From: Prevotellaceae bacterium
GTDB taxonomy: Bacteria; Bacteroidota; Bacteroidia; Bacteroidales; UBA932
Assembly: GCA_031278135.1 (NCBI GenBank)
Contig: JAITKY010000037.1
Span: forward strand, 1-15,941
Length of the DNA stretch: 15,941 nucleotides
Reading direction: 5' to 3'
A program made the translations under genes and the position numbers. The notes beneath the pieces are model-generated. The model ran no database searches and was not told where the DNA came from. It worked only from the letters and a program-made list of their open reading frames with translations. Shown here piece by piece: positions 1 to 7,888 of this stretch (positions are counted from its first letter, which is position 1; each line of letters starts with the position of its first letter).

Positions 1-135
1 TTCTTCAGAATTGATTATATCCTGCATGACAAAATCATGGAATCGCTATCTTATTCCGTTCATAAGATTGACTACTCCGACCATTACCCGATTTCGTCGG
101 TGATTGATATTTCCGGAATACAGGAACGTAAATGA
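1..135 (+). CDS. Endonuclease/exonuclease/phosphatase family protein, C-terminal fragment
   Basis: The frame is open from the first base and stops with TGA at 133-135, giving the last 44 residues of a protein whose start lies outside the window. Two short motifs are visible: RIDYIL near the start, and YSDHYPI about 20 residues later. In the DNase I-like endonuclease/exonuclease/phosphatase fold, the final strands carry an R-I-D-Y-I/V-type motif and an S-D-H-x-P motif, whose Asp-His supplies the catalytic general base. Spacing and order fit that family. Members cleave phosphodiesters in nucleic acids, phospholipids or inositol phosphates, so the substrate cannot be told from this fragment. Family assignment is fairly sure; function is open. 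No link to the downstream SusCD genes is evident: more than 600 bases of gene-free DNA lie between. Confidence 0.75.
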   Translation, partial: FFRIDYILHDKIMESLSYSVHKIDYSDHYPISSVIDISGIQERK

Positions 136-262
136 CATAATATCAAAAATGATGTACGGAGTGAGATCAATGAAATAGCAGATCGAAATATATTTGCGGC
201 TGTTCAATCGAAATTTTATTTAATGAAATACATACATTCGTGCTTTTTTTATAAAAAAAATT

Positions 263-286
263 GGCGTAAAAAAAATATTTTACGCC
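263..286. repeat. 9-bp perfect inverted repeat (hairpin), possible terminator
   Basis: GGCGTAAAA at 263-271 pairs perfectly with TTTTACGCC at 278-286 around a 6-base loop. An A-run lies to its left (253-260), so on the minus strand the hairpin would be followed by a T-run, as in an intrinsic terminator. On the plus strand the stretch after it is not T-rich. The right arm could instead pair through ACGCC (282-286) with GGCGT at 306-310, which is followed by TTTT, giving a weak plus-strand terminator for the upstream gene. Which structure is used cannot be told by eye. Confidence 0.4.
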
Positions 287-343
287 CGTATTTCGTTTAT
301 TAACAGGCGTTTTTATAAAATATATTGCCAAACGAAAAAAAAA

Positions 344-378
344 TTTGCAATTTATCCAAAAAATAGTATTAATTTTGC
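344..378 (+). promoter_or_regulatory. Candidate Bacteroidetes-type promoter for the susC operon
   Basis: A TAATTTTG box at 370-377, followed by C, matches the Bacteroidetes -7 consensus TAnnTTTG. A TTTG at 344-347 lies 22 bases upstream, close to the roughly 20-base spacing expected for the -33 box. The predicted start point is near 384. In DNA this AT-rich chance matches are common, and two more -7-like boxes occur nearby (189-196, 418-425) without a -33 partner, so this is only the best of several candidates. Confidence 0.35.
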
Positions 379-472
379 AGACGTATTAATTAGTGTAAAA
401 AAGTAATATACGGAATGTATTTTTGTGCATGAATTTTTTTGAGAAAAAAGTGGTTAATTTGAAAATTTTTGC

Positions 473-520
473 GGAAAGAGAAAGAAGAGAGAAAGAGAAA
501 GAGAAAGAGAAAGAGAGAGA
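473..520 (+). repeat. 48-base purine-only GA tract with (GAAAGA)n
   Basis: Every base from 473 to 520 is G or A on the plus strand. The core is four perfect GAAAGA hexamers (491-514) followed by GAGAGA, preceded by a less regular GA stretch. It lies about 230 bases before the susC start codon, inside the presumed leader. As RNA it would be unstructured and purine-rich; as DNA, a homopurine-homopyrimidine run can slip during replication or adopt triplex structure. No function is evident. Confidence 0.85.
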
Positions 521-747
521 TTAAACTTACAAAATTTTTAAAGTTTTTGTCTTTAAGTTAAGAGAGAAATATTACTTTTTATTGTGTTTTTTGGTTTATC
601 CGAAATCTTAAAATTTATTAAGATTTTGCGAATATAGGCAAGTATATTGGGGTATATATATTCCTGATAGATTTTGTGCAAAAAATTATCATTATGTATA
701 AGAGAAGAAATATAAAATGGATGAAATAAATAAATTAAAATTAAATT

Positions 748-3700
748 ATGAGAAGATGTATTTCGATTTTATTAGGCTTTTTTATAAGCATTGGAGTTAT
801 GGCTCAAAGTACTGCTATCTCGGGAGTTGTCGTCGATGACACTGATGAGGTTTTAGCAGGTGTGTCTGTTGCTTTAAAAGGGACAAATATTGGTGTTGTG
901 ACCAATAATGAGGGTAAGTTTACTATCAATGTCCCTGCAAGCGGCAAGATCTTAGTATTCGCTTTGGTGGGTATGAAAATTGTGGAGGAAGAAGTTTCGG
1001 AAAATATGCGGGTTGTGATGACCTACGATTCCGAAACTTTGGGCGATGTAGTTGTTACGGGAATGTCGTCGACCGATAAGCGGTTGTTTACGGGCGCTGC
1101 CGACAGACTGAATGCGGGAGACGTTGCATTGTCGGGAATTTCGGAAATCAGTCGGGCGCTGGAAGGTCGTTCGGCTGGCGTTTCTGTACAAAATGTTTCC
1201 GGAACTTTTGGTACTGCTCCTAAGATCACCATACGTGGAGCTACATCCATTTATGGCAGTTCAAAACCGTTATGGGTAGTCGATGGAGTTATAGTTGAAG
1301 ACGTCATAGACGTCGATTCTGATGCACTTTCGTCGGGAAATGCAGAGACGTTAATTAGTTCCGCTATTGCGGGACTTAATTCCGACGATATAGAGAATTT
1401 CCAGATACTTAAAGACGGATCGGCGACGTCTATTTATGGAGCAAGGGCAATGGCGGGCGTTATTGTTATCACAACGAAAAAAGGTAGAGCCGGCGCAAGC
1501 AGCATTAACTATAACGGCGAATATACCATGCGTTTGATTCCGAGTTATTCCGATTTCAATATAATGGATTCTCAGGAACAAATGGGAGTATATCAGGAGA
1601 TGGAACAGAAAGGATGGTTGAACTTTTCATCGACCTTTCGAGATTCGGAGAGTGGCGTTTATGGGAAAATGTATCAGTTAATGAACACATACAACCCTAA
1701 AACAGGCACGTATGCGTTACAGAATACCGATGAAGCAAAAAACGCTTATTTACGTTTGGCAGAAATGCGAAACACCGACTGGTTTAAAGAACTGTTTCAG
1801 CTTCGGGTGATGCACTCACATTCCATCAGTATGTCGGGAGGTACGGATAAAACTAACTATTACGCGTCTGTGAGCGCATTGGTAGATCCCGGATGGTATA
1901 AATCGTCTCCCGTAAATCGCTATACGGCGAATGTTAATGCGACGTATAATATTTTCAAAAATCTATCGTTAAATTTTATTTCCAACGCATCATACCGTTC
2001 GCAGAAAGCGCCGGGAACAATGTCGCGGAGTATTGACGCCGTATCGGGAGAAGTGAAGCGTGATTTCGATATCAATCCGTACAGTTATTCCTTAAATACT
2101 TCGCGTACGATAAGCCCTAATGAGTACTATACTCGAAATTATGCTCCATTCAATATAATAGACGAGTTGGAGAATAATTATATGGATATTAATGTGACTG
2201 ACGTCAAGTTTCAAGGCGAGATAAAATGGAAAATATTGCCAGGATTGGAGGTTGCGGCATTGGGCGCCTTGAAATATACCGGGTCTAACATGCAGCATCA
2301 TATTACCGATAATTCCAATCAGGCTCTTGCATATCGCGCCATGCCAGATGCGACAGTTCGGAATAACAATCCTTTCCTGTATAGTGATCCCGATAATACG
2401 TATGCCTTGCCAATTACGGTATTGCCCGACGGGGGCATCTACGATCGTACCGACAATAAGATGTTGGCATACGATTTTCGAGGCACCCTGACATGGAATA
2501 AGACGTTCGATCGAGTTCATATCACCAACTTTTTCGGGGGGATGGAAATCAATTCTGTTAATCGTGAACAGACATGGTTCAGAGGCTGGGGGCGTCAATA
2601 TACTATGGGAGATGTTTCTCATTATGCCTATCAAGTATTTAAAAAAGGAATGGAAGAAGGCGCTGATTATTTCAATATAGGACTTACACAGGGACGACAT
2701 GTGGCATTTTTCGGATTGGGAACTTATTCGTACAAGGCAAAATATACCGTAAATGGCACTGTGCGTTATGAAGGTTCCAACAAATTGGGAAAATCTCGTT
2801 CGGCGCGCTGGTTGCCTACATGGAATATCGCTGGTTCGTGGAATATGCACGAGGAAAATTTCTTTGAATTGTTACGTCCGGTATTAACCCATACTACTGT
2901 AAGAGCATCTTACAGTTTGACTGCCGACAGGGGACCGAGTAATGTGACCAATTCGCAGATTGTCATCAAAAGTAATGTCCCATGGCGTCCTCACGCTGAT
3001 TCTCAGGAAACAGGGTTGTATTTGGAGGATATAGAAAACAGCGAATTAACGTACGAAAAAAAACATGAAATAAATCTTGGCGCTGATATTGGTTTCATAA
3101 ATAATCGGATAAATTTGAGTACGGACGTGTATAAACGTAACAACTATGACCTGATTGGCATTATTGCCGTAATGGGTGTAGGCGGTACGGTAGACAAATA
3201 CGCCAATGTAGCTTCGATGGAATCGAGCGGATGGGAATTTACCCTTACTACAAAAAATATTGTATTGGATAATTTTAATTGGACAAGCAGTTTTATTTTT
3301 TCAAATAACAAGACGGAAATTACGGAGTTAGAATCTCGAAAACGAGTTATAGATCTGGTTGCCGGCAATGGATTCGGTCGTCAGGGTTATCCACGCAGAT
3401 CATTGTTTTCGATTCCTTTTGTTGGTCTGGACGAAGATGGTATCCCGAACTTTATCGACCAGAACGGCAATGTTACCAGCACAGGAGTTTACTTTCAGGA
3501 ATCAAACAAACTCGACTTTTTGAGATACGAAGGTTCTTCTGAACCGACAATTACAGGTAGTTTAGGCAATATATTTTCGTACAAAAAACTCAAATTAAAT
3601 GTATTCATCACATATTCATTTGGAAATAAAATTCGTTTAAGCCCTGTATTTATGGGCGGGTATTCTGATTTTTATGCTATGCCGAAAGAATTTAAAAATC

Positions 3701-4059
3701 GGTGGATTATGCCCGGCGACGAAACAATAACAAACATCCCTGTTATTGCAAGCTATCGGCAAAGTCAGAAAATCGGTTCATTGAATTATGCATATAATTC
3801 ATATAACTATTCGGATGTGCGTATAGCAGATGGAGGATTTATACGCTTGAAAGAGATTTCATTATCGTATGACTTACCAAATAAATGGATAACGCCTGCA
3901 GGTTTTAAAAACATATCGGCAAAGATACAGGCTACGAATTTATTGTTATTATATGCAGACCCGAAACTCAACGGGCAGGATCCCGAATTTTTCCGGTCGG
4001 GAGGCGTTGCTGCGCCAATGGCTAAACAAATTACATTAACATTAAAATTAGGACTTTAA
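748..4059 (+). CDS. SusC/RagA-type TonB-linked outer membrane transporter
   Basis: This is a 1103-residue outer-membrane barrel that would import a ligand captured by its SusD partner, powered by TonB. Residues 1-20 are a signal peptide, with likely cleavage after VMAQ. Residues about 24-95 form a carboxypeptidase-regulatory-like beta domain typical of SusC proteins (SGVVVDDTDEVLAGVSV). A TonB-box-like segment (DVVVTGM, about 100-106) is followed by the plug. The SusC signature is at about 221-246: LKDGSATSIYGARAMAGV then ITTKKG. The remainder is beta-barrel, rich in aromatic and polar residues, ending in KQITLTLKLGL as such barrels do. No STN (FecR-signalling) domain is present, so sensing through an ECF sigma/anti-sigma pair is not suggested. 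Length is normal for the family. It precedes the SusD gene by 12 bases, so the two are surely co-transcribed. The start codon has no Shine-Dalgarno sequence but an AT-rich lead, usual in this phylum. The ligand cannot be read from the sequence. Confidence 0.95.
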   Translation: MRRCISILLGFFISIGVMAQSTAISGVVVDDTDEVLAGVSVALKGTNIGVVTNNEGKFTINVPASGKILVFALVGMKIVEEEVSENMRVVMTYDSETLGDVVVTGMSSTDKRLFTGAADRLNAGDVALSGISEISRALEGRSAGVSVQNVSGTFGTAPKITIRGATSIYGSSKPLWVVDGVIVEDVIDVDSDALSSGNAETLISSAIAGLNSDDIENFQILKDGSATSIYGARAMAGVIVITTKKGRAGASSINYNGEYTMRLIPSYSDFNIMDSQEQMGVYQEMEQKGWLNFSSTFRDSESGVYGKMYQLMNTYNPKTGTYALQNTDEAKNAYLRLAEMRNTDWFKELFQLRVMHSHSISMSGGTDKTNYYASVSALVDPGWYKSSPVNRYTANVNATYNIFKNLSLNFISNASYRSQKAPGTMSRSIDAVSGEVKRDFDINPYSYSLNTSRTISPNEYYTRNYAPFNIIDELENNYMDINVTDVKFQGEIKWKILPGLEVAALGALKYTGSNMQHHITDNSNQALAYRAMPDATVRNNNPFLYSDPDNTYALPITVLPDGGIYDRTDNKMLAYDFRGTLTWNKTFDRVHITNFFGGMEINSVNREQTWFRGWGRQYTMGDVSHYAYQVFKKGMEEGADYFNIGLTQGRHVAFFGLGTYSYKAKYTVNGTVRYEGSNKLGKSRSARWLPTWNIAGSWNMHEENFFELLRPVLTHTTVRASYSLTADRGPSNVTNSQIVIKSNVPWRPHADSQETGLYLEDIENSELTYEKKHEINLGADIGFINNRINLSTDVYKRNNYDLIGIIAVMGVGGTVDKYANVASMESSGWEFTLTTKNIVLDNFNWTSSFIFSNNKTEITELESRKRVIDLVAGNGFGRQGYPRRSLFSIPFVGLDEDGIPNFIDQNGNVTSTGVYFQESNKLDFLRYEGSSEPTITGSLGNIFSYKKLKLNVFITYSFGNKIRLSPVFMGGYSDFYAMPKEFKNRWIMPGDETITNIPVIASYRQSQKIGSLNYAYNSYNYSDVRIADGGFIRLKEISLSYDLPNKWITPAGFKNISAKIQATNLLLLYADPKLNGQDPEFFRSGGVAAPMAKQITLTLKLGL

Positions 4060-4071
4060 ATATAAAAAATT

Positions 4072-5625
4072 ATGAATAGAAAATATTTTATAACAGCAGT
4101 ATTTGTTGTGATGTGTTTCGCATCGTGCGACAAATTTCTGGACGAAGTGCCGGACAATCGGACTGAATTGGATACGGATGAAAAGATTACCAAACTGTTG
4201 GTGAGTGGGTATGCTAACAATTTATTTGTATTGACTACAGAGATGATGTCGGACAATGTAGATGAAAAAGAATCGACTTTGACTTCGTTTAATATGCTTC
4301 AGGAACAAATGTATGCATGGAACGACATTGTTGAAATCGGAACTGAATCTCCAAAATTGGTTTGGGAAAGATATTATGCTGCTATTGCCGCAGCTAATCA
4401 GACGCTTAAAGCAATAGAGGAACAGGGGAATCCCGAAAGGCTGAATCCACAGAGAGGCGAAGCGCTTATGATTCGGGCATTTCATCATTTTTATTTGGTC
4501 AATGTTTTTGCAAAACATTATTCGGAAAAAACAGGAAATATTGATTTGGGTATTCCATATATCGAAAATCCCGAAACGATGGTCAATCCTCCGTACGAAA
4601 GAATACCTGTGGCTGAAGTGTATAAAAAGACAGAACAAGATGTTGAAACAGCTTTGCCGTTGATTGACGACAATATTTACGATGCCCCCAAATATCACTT
4701 TAATCGTAAAGCTGCTTTTGCTTTTGCCGCGCGTTTCAATTTATTTTACCGCAAGTACGATAAAGTCATACAATATGCCAACGAAGTTTTGGGCGATAAT
4801 CCGGATGGAACACTGCGTGATTTTTCGAATATTCCGAATTTGACAAAAGAACAGTTGCCCCTTGCCATGGATTATATACGACCCGAGCATAGTGCGAATT
4901 TGTTATTAATGGTAGCCCATTCCAGGCTTGGAGTCATCTTTGGTAACTACAACACAGGAAAAAAATATATGCACAGTTCATATCTTGCAGGCACCGAGAC
5001 AACACAAGCCGCAACGCCTTGGGGATATTATTCGAGTTCTTTGTACAGATTACCTTCGTTATCGTACACTTCGGGATATGTTACCCAGCCTAAAATACCA
5101 TATTTATTTGAATACACCGATCCTGTAGCAGGCATAGGGTACATACGTACAGTATATCCCGCTTTACAGTCGGACGAAATACTGTTGTGCAGGGCTGAAG
5201 CATATATTATGAAAGGAGATTTCGAAAATGCCGTAAATGATTTAGCTCTTTGGGTTAGAAGACATACTACTTCGTCGATAGTACTGACACGTAATTTGAT
5301 AAACGAGCATTATAAAAATTTGGCATATTACACGCCTTATAATCCTACACCAAAAAAGAAATTGAATTTGGAATTTTCTATCACCGAAGAACAAGAGAAT
5401 TTTCTTCATTGTCTTTTGCAAATACGTCGTATAGAAACCATATTTGAAGGTCTGCGGTGGTTCGATATCAAACGTTTCGGAATTGTGATATACAGAAGAT
5501 ATTTAGACGCCAACAATAGCGTAACTGTCAGAGATTCCCTGTCGGTTGACGATCCAAGGCGCGCGATACAGTTGCCTAAGGAAGTTATTAATGCCGGATT
5601 ACCTCCAAATCCGAGAAATAAATGA
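4072..5625 (+). CDS. SusD/RagB-family nutrient-binding outer membrane lipoprotein
   Basis: This 517-residue surface lipoprotein should cap the SusC barrel and bind the imported ligand. The signal peptide ends in a lipobox (CFASC, acylated Cys19) followed by DKFLDEVPDN, the classic start of mature SusD proteins. The TPR-like core holds a typical SusD signature, GEALMIRAFHHFYLVNVFA, at about residues 130-150. The C-terminal RagB/SusD region has SDEILLCRAEAYIMKGDFE followed by a helix with WVRRH, and then IRRIETIFEGLRWFDIKRFG, the conserved E-R/F-E-G-x-R-W-F-D block near residue 460. Length is usual for the family. It is 12 bases after susC and about 50 bases before the metallohydrolase gene, in the same operon. 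Sequence alone does not say whether the ligand is a glycan, peptide or something else. Confidence 0.95.
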   Translation: MNRKYFITAVFVVMCFASCDKFLDEVPDNRTELDTDEKITKLLVSGYANNLFVLTTEMMSDNVDEKESTLTSFNMLQEQMYAWNDIVEIGTESPKLVWERYYAAIAAANQTLKAIEEQGNPERLNPQRGEALMIRAFHHFYLVNVFAKHYSEKTGNIDLGIPYIENPETMVNPPYERIPVAEVYKKTEQDVETALPLIDDNIYDAPKYHFNRKAAFAFAARFNLFYRKYDKVIQYANEVLGDNPDGTLRDFSNIPNLTKEQLPLAMDYIRPEHSANLLLMVAHSRLGVIFGNYNTGKKYMHSSYLAGTETTQAATPWGYYSSSLYRLPSLSYTSGYVTQPKIPYLFEYTDPVAGIGYIRTVYPALQSDEILLCRAEAYIMKGDFENAVNDLALWVRRHTTSSIVLTRNLINEHYKNLAYYTPYNPTPKKKLNLEFSITEEQENFLHCLLQIRRIETIFEGLRWFDIKRFGIVIYRRYLDANNSVTVRDSLSVDDPRRAIQLPKEVINAGLPPNPRNK

Positions 5626-5661
5626 ATTTGTTTAATGTTATAAAATGAATGTTTAATGTTA
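5621..5661 (+). repeat. Short tandem duplication between the susD and metallohydrolase genes
   Basis: The 11-base string GTTTAATGTTA occurs at 5630-5640 and again at 5651-5661, 21 bases apart. Each copy is preceded by AATGAAT. The second copy supplies the upstream ATG (5656) of the next gene, which is why two start codons 21 bases apart are available there. It is a small local duplication with no clear role. Confidence 0.7.
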
Positions 5662-5676
5662 CAAAAATTATATGTA

Positions 5677-6564
5677 ATGAAAAGAGTAATATATTTGATT
5701 TTAACAATGTTTATGACTGTTATAAATTGGTCGTGTAAGGAAGACGAAATCGATAGAAATAACAGTATATTTAAAGATCCGGATCCTGCTACAAAAACAG
5801 AGTTTGACAAATGGTTATTGACAAACTACACGTATCCCTACAATATAGTATTGAAATACAAAATGCAGGATATCGAAAGCAATATGACTTACGAATTAGC
5901 GCCGGCAACGGTTGAGAAAGCAATTGCTTTTGCTAAATTAATCAAACATTTGTGGATAGAAGTGTTTGATGATGTCGCGGGTTCCAATTTTACCAAAACG
6001 TATATTCCACGAATAATCCATTTGATTGGTTCGGGGGCTTATAATACGAATAATACCGTACTTTTGGGAACGGCAGAAGGAGGATTGAAGATAACTTTGT
6101 ACAGGGTTAACGATTTGTACCCCGAAACTGTGACGGCAAGTCTTTTAGTCGATCGTTATCTGAAAACCATGTTTCATGAGTTTGCACATATTCTGCATCA
6201 AACAAAAAACTATTCGGAAGGATTTGCCAAAATAAGTAATGCCAATTATGTATCCGACGATTGGTCGAGCAACTCGAATACCGAAGCTATGGCATACGAA
6301 CTTGGTTTCGTAAGCCGATATTCGCGCAAAGAAGCGAATGAAGATTTTGTGGAAATATTTGCTACATTTGTTGTTCATGGGCAAGAATACTGGAACAATG
6401 TTTTGCGTCGAGCCGGATATAAAGGCGCAAACATTATTACTCAGAAATTTGAAATCGTACAAAGTTACCTACAGACAGCGTGGAATATTGATATTTATGA
6501 GCTTCGCCGAAATTTTGAGTCTCGGGTTGCTTCTATGCATTTATTAAATTTAAAATCGTTATAA
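5677..6564 (+). CDS. Putative zinc metallohydrolase lipoprotein, SusCD-associated (Peptidase_Mx1-like)
   Basis: I recognise this as the zinc-binding metallopeptidase-like lipoprotein often encoded beside SusCD pairs (substrate import-associated zinc metallohydrolase type). With the start at 5677 it has 295 residues: a signal peptide beginning MKRVIYLILTMFM, a somewhat atypical lipobox (INWSC, Cys20), then an acidic linker. The zinc motif HEFAH is at residues 167-171, within MFHEFAHILHQ; two His would bind zinc and Glu168 would activate water. A conserved EDFVEIFATFV block at about 222-232 offers acidic residues that could complete the site. An ATG at 5656 adds seven residues (MLQKLYV) before the signal peptide; I prefer 5677 because it gives a canonical signal sequence. 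It begins about 50 bases after susD and ends 10 bases before the next gene. It probably acts at the cell surface or in the periplasm on the imported substrate; proteolysis is inferred, not shown. Confidence 0.85.
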   Translation: MKRVIYLILTMFMTVINWSCKEDEIDRNNSIFKDPDPATKTEFDKWLLTNYTYPYNIVLKYKMQDIESNMTYELAPATVEKAIAFAKLIKHLWIEVFDDVAGSNFTKTYIPRIIHLIGSGAYNTNNTVLLGTAEGGLKITLYRVNDLYPETVTASLLVDRYLKTMFHEFAHILHQTKNYSEGFAKISNANYVSDDWSSNSNTEAMAYELGFVSRYSRKEANEDFVEIFATFVVHGQEYWNNVLRRAGYKGANIITQKFEIVQSYLQTAWNIDIYELRRNFESRVASMHLLNLKSL

Positions 6565-6574
6565 AAATAACAGT

Positions 6575-7876
6575 ATGAATAAAATAATACACATTTTAAT
6601 TATGGTTTTTGTCCTGCAATCATGTGTGCAGGAAGAAGAAAACCTGTTCGGCGTTTCTGCTTCGGAGCGGATGCAAAAAACAGTAGCCGAATACAAAGAA
6701 TTGTTGACAAGTCCTCAAAATGGATGGATTGCCGAATATTATCCACAAAAAAATCATTCGGTAGGCGGTTATGTCATGTTCTTGAAATTCAATACAGCCG
6801 GAACGGTGACGGCGAATTGCGAAATAGCCACCAATGTGCCTGCAAATACGACAGACTCTTCGCTGTATGACGTGTTTGCCGAACAAGGACCAATACTTTC
6901 GTTTTCGACTTACAACAGGGTTATGCACTATTTCAGCGAACCATCGAGCTCGGATGTGGATGGAAGAGCCGGAGATTATGAGTTTGTCTTTATGAAAGTA
7001 GTTTCGCCGGACGAAATACATTTGAAAGGGAAAAAACAGGGCAATAAATTAGTGTTGAGGAAAAATCCAGACATAAATCCCGTTGTTCCCAACGTTTATT
7101 TTGACGGGGTGAAAAAGATAGCGGATGACGTCGCAAAATTTGGTCTTTTCCGATTATTGGTCGAAAATAAAGTAATTGATTCCTTAGTCGTTTCCGACAG
7201 GACAATGTCCGGAAATTCGATAAATGTTACATTTACATACACCGACGAAGGTATTCGATTGTACGAACCGCTTATAATTAACGGAGTAACGATGTTGAAT
7301 TTCAAATGGATTCCCGAAACAGGAAAATACGAGTGTACCGATTCCGGCGTGAATGCTTATTTTGAAGGTTATTTTTCTTCCGGTTTTCAATTGCAATATG
7401 AAGATTTTATTGGAGAATGGGAGATGCAATATAATGGAAGATCTACCTCCTCATTGTCTACAGCAACAGTACAAATTTCGATTAAACAAAAATACCGGAG
7501 TTTTCTTTTATCCTGCAAAGAAATATTTTCTTTCCCAGGTATTGTGTTGACTTATAATCCTCAAAAGGGAACAATTTCTCTCATAAGTCAAAGGATTGAA
7601 TTTATTTCTGGCGGAAGCAATAATATAAGAGTATTCGCTTATGGCAGGAGTTCAGGTTATTATAGCACAAATATCGGGTCCATTGGTTTGGATGGTATTT
7701 GGAATAATGATGCAAACGGGAAAAAGCAAATCACGTTTGTTGACAATAAAGTATGGGGGACTTATAAAGTTGACGGGATTCTTCTTCAATTATATACCGA
7801 CAATATATACCTCAATAATTTCACCGGCAATGCAGGTGGACACAGATTTAATAATATAACTTTAACAAAAAAATAA
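6575..7876 (+). CDS. DUF4302-type surface lipoprotein
   Basis: A 433-residue lipoprotein of unknown function. The signal peptide ends at LQSC (Cys17). The N-terminal part then reads EEENLFGVSASERMQKTVAE followed by LLTSPQNGWIAEYYP (about residues 45-56), which I recognise as the hallmark of DUF4302 proteins of SusCD loci. Residues about 60-260 are a beta-rich region with many aromatic residues. From about 275 a second domain begins with YEDFIGEWEM and runs to the end. This tail resembles the C-terminal part of the next protein, which suggests a shared accessory domain. No catalytic motif is apparent, so binding or presenting the ligand at the surface is the simplest guess. The gene lies 10 bases after the metallohydrolase gene; its stop codon directly abuts an upstream ATG of the next gene, showing tight operon packing. 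Confidence 0.8.
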   Translation: MNKIIHILIMVFVLQSCVQEEENLFGVSASERMQKTVAEYKELLTSPQNGWIAEYYPQKNHSVGGYVMFLKFNTAGTVTANCEIATNVPANTTDSSLYDVFAEQGPILSFSTYNRVMHYFSEPSSSDVDGRAGDYEFVFMKVVSPDEIHLKGKKQGNKLVLRKNPDINPVVPNVYFDGVKKIADDVAKFGLFRLLVENKVIDSLVVSDRTMSGNSINVTFTYTDEGIRLYEPLIINGVTMLNFKWIPETGKYECTDSGVNAYFEGYFSSGFQLQYEDFIGEWEMQYNGRSTSSLSTATVQISIKQKYRSFLLSCKEIFSFPGIVLTYNPQKGTISLISQRIEFISGGSNNIRVFAYGRSSGYYSTNIGSIGLDGIWNNDANGKKQITFVDNKVWGTYKVDGILLQLYTDNIYLNNFTGNAGGHRFNNITLTKK

Positions 7877-7888
7877 ATGTTAGCAATT

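Larger units (their letters stand above)
136..747. other. Long AT-rich intergenic/leader region upstream of susC
   Basis: About 610 bases without any convincing gene on either strand. It is extremely AT-rich with many A and T runs. It contains a 9-bp inverted repeat (263-286), one promoter-like pair of boxes (344-378), two further isolated -7-like matches (189-196 TATATTTG and 418-425 TATTTTTG) and a 48-base purine-only tract (473-520). If transcription starts after the 344-378 element, the susC mRNA would carry a leader of roughly 360 nucleotides. No riboswitch architecture that I recognise is present. Confidence 0.6.

Noticed and set aside
2092..2850. A 252-residue open frame on the minus strand
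   Set aside because: It is antisense to the SusC barrel, has no recognisable motif and has a composition typical of a shadow frame.
4222..4698. A 158-residue minus-strand frame rich in Cys, Phe and Ile
   Set aside because: It is antisense to the SusD gene, which has clear family signatures over the same bases; no independent support.
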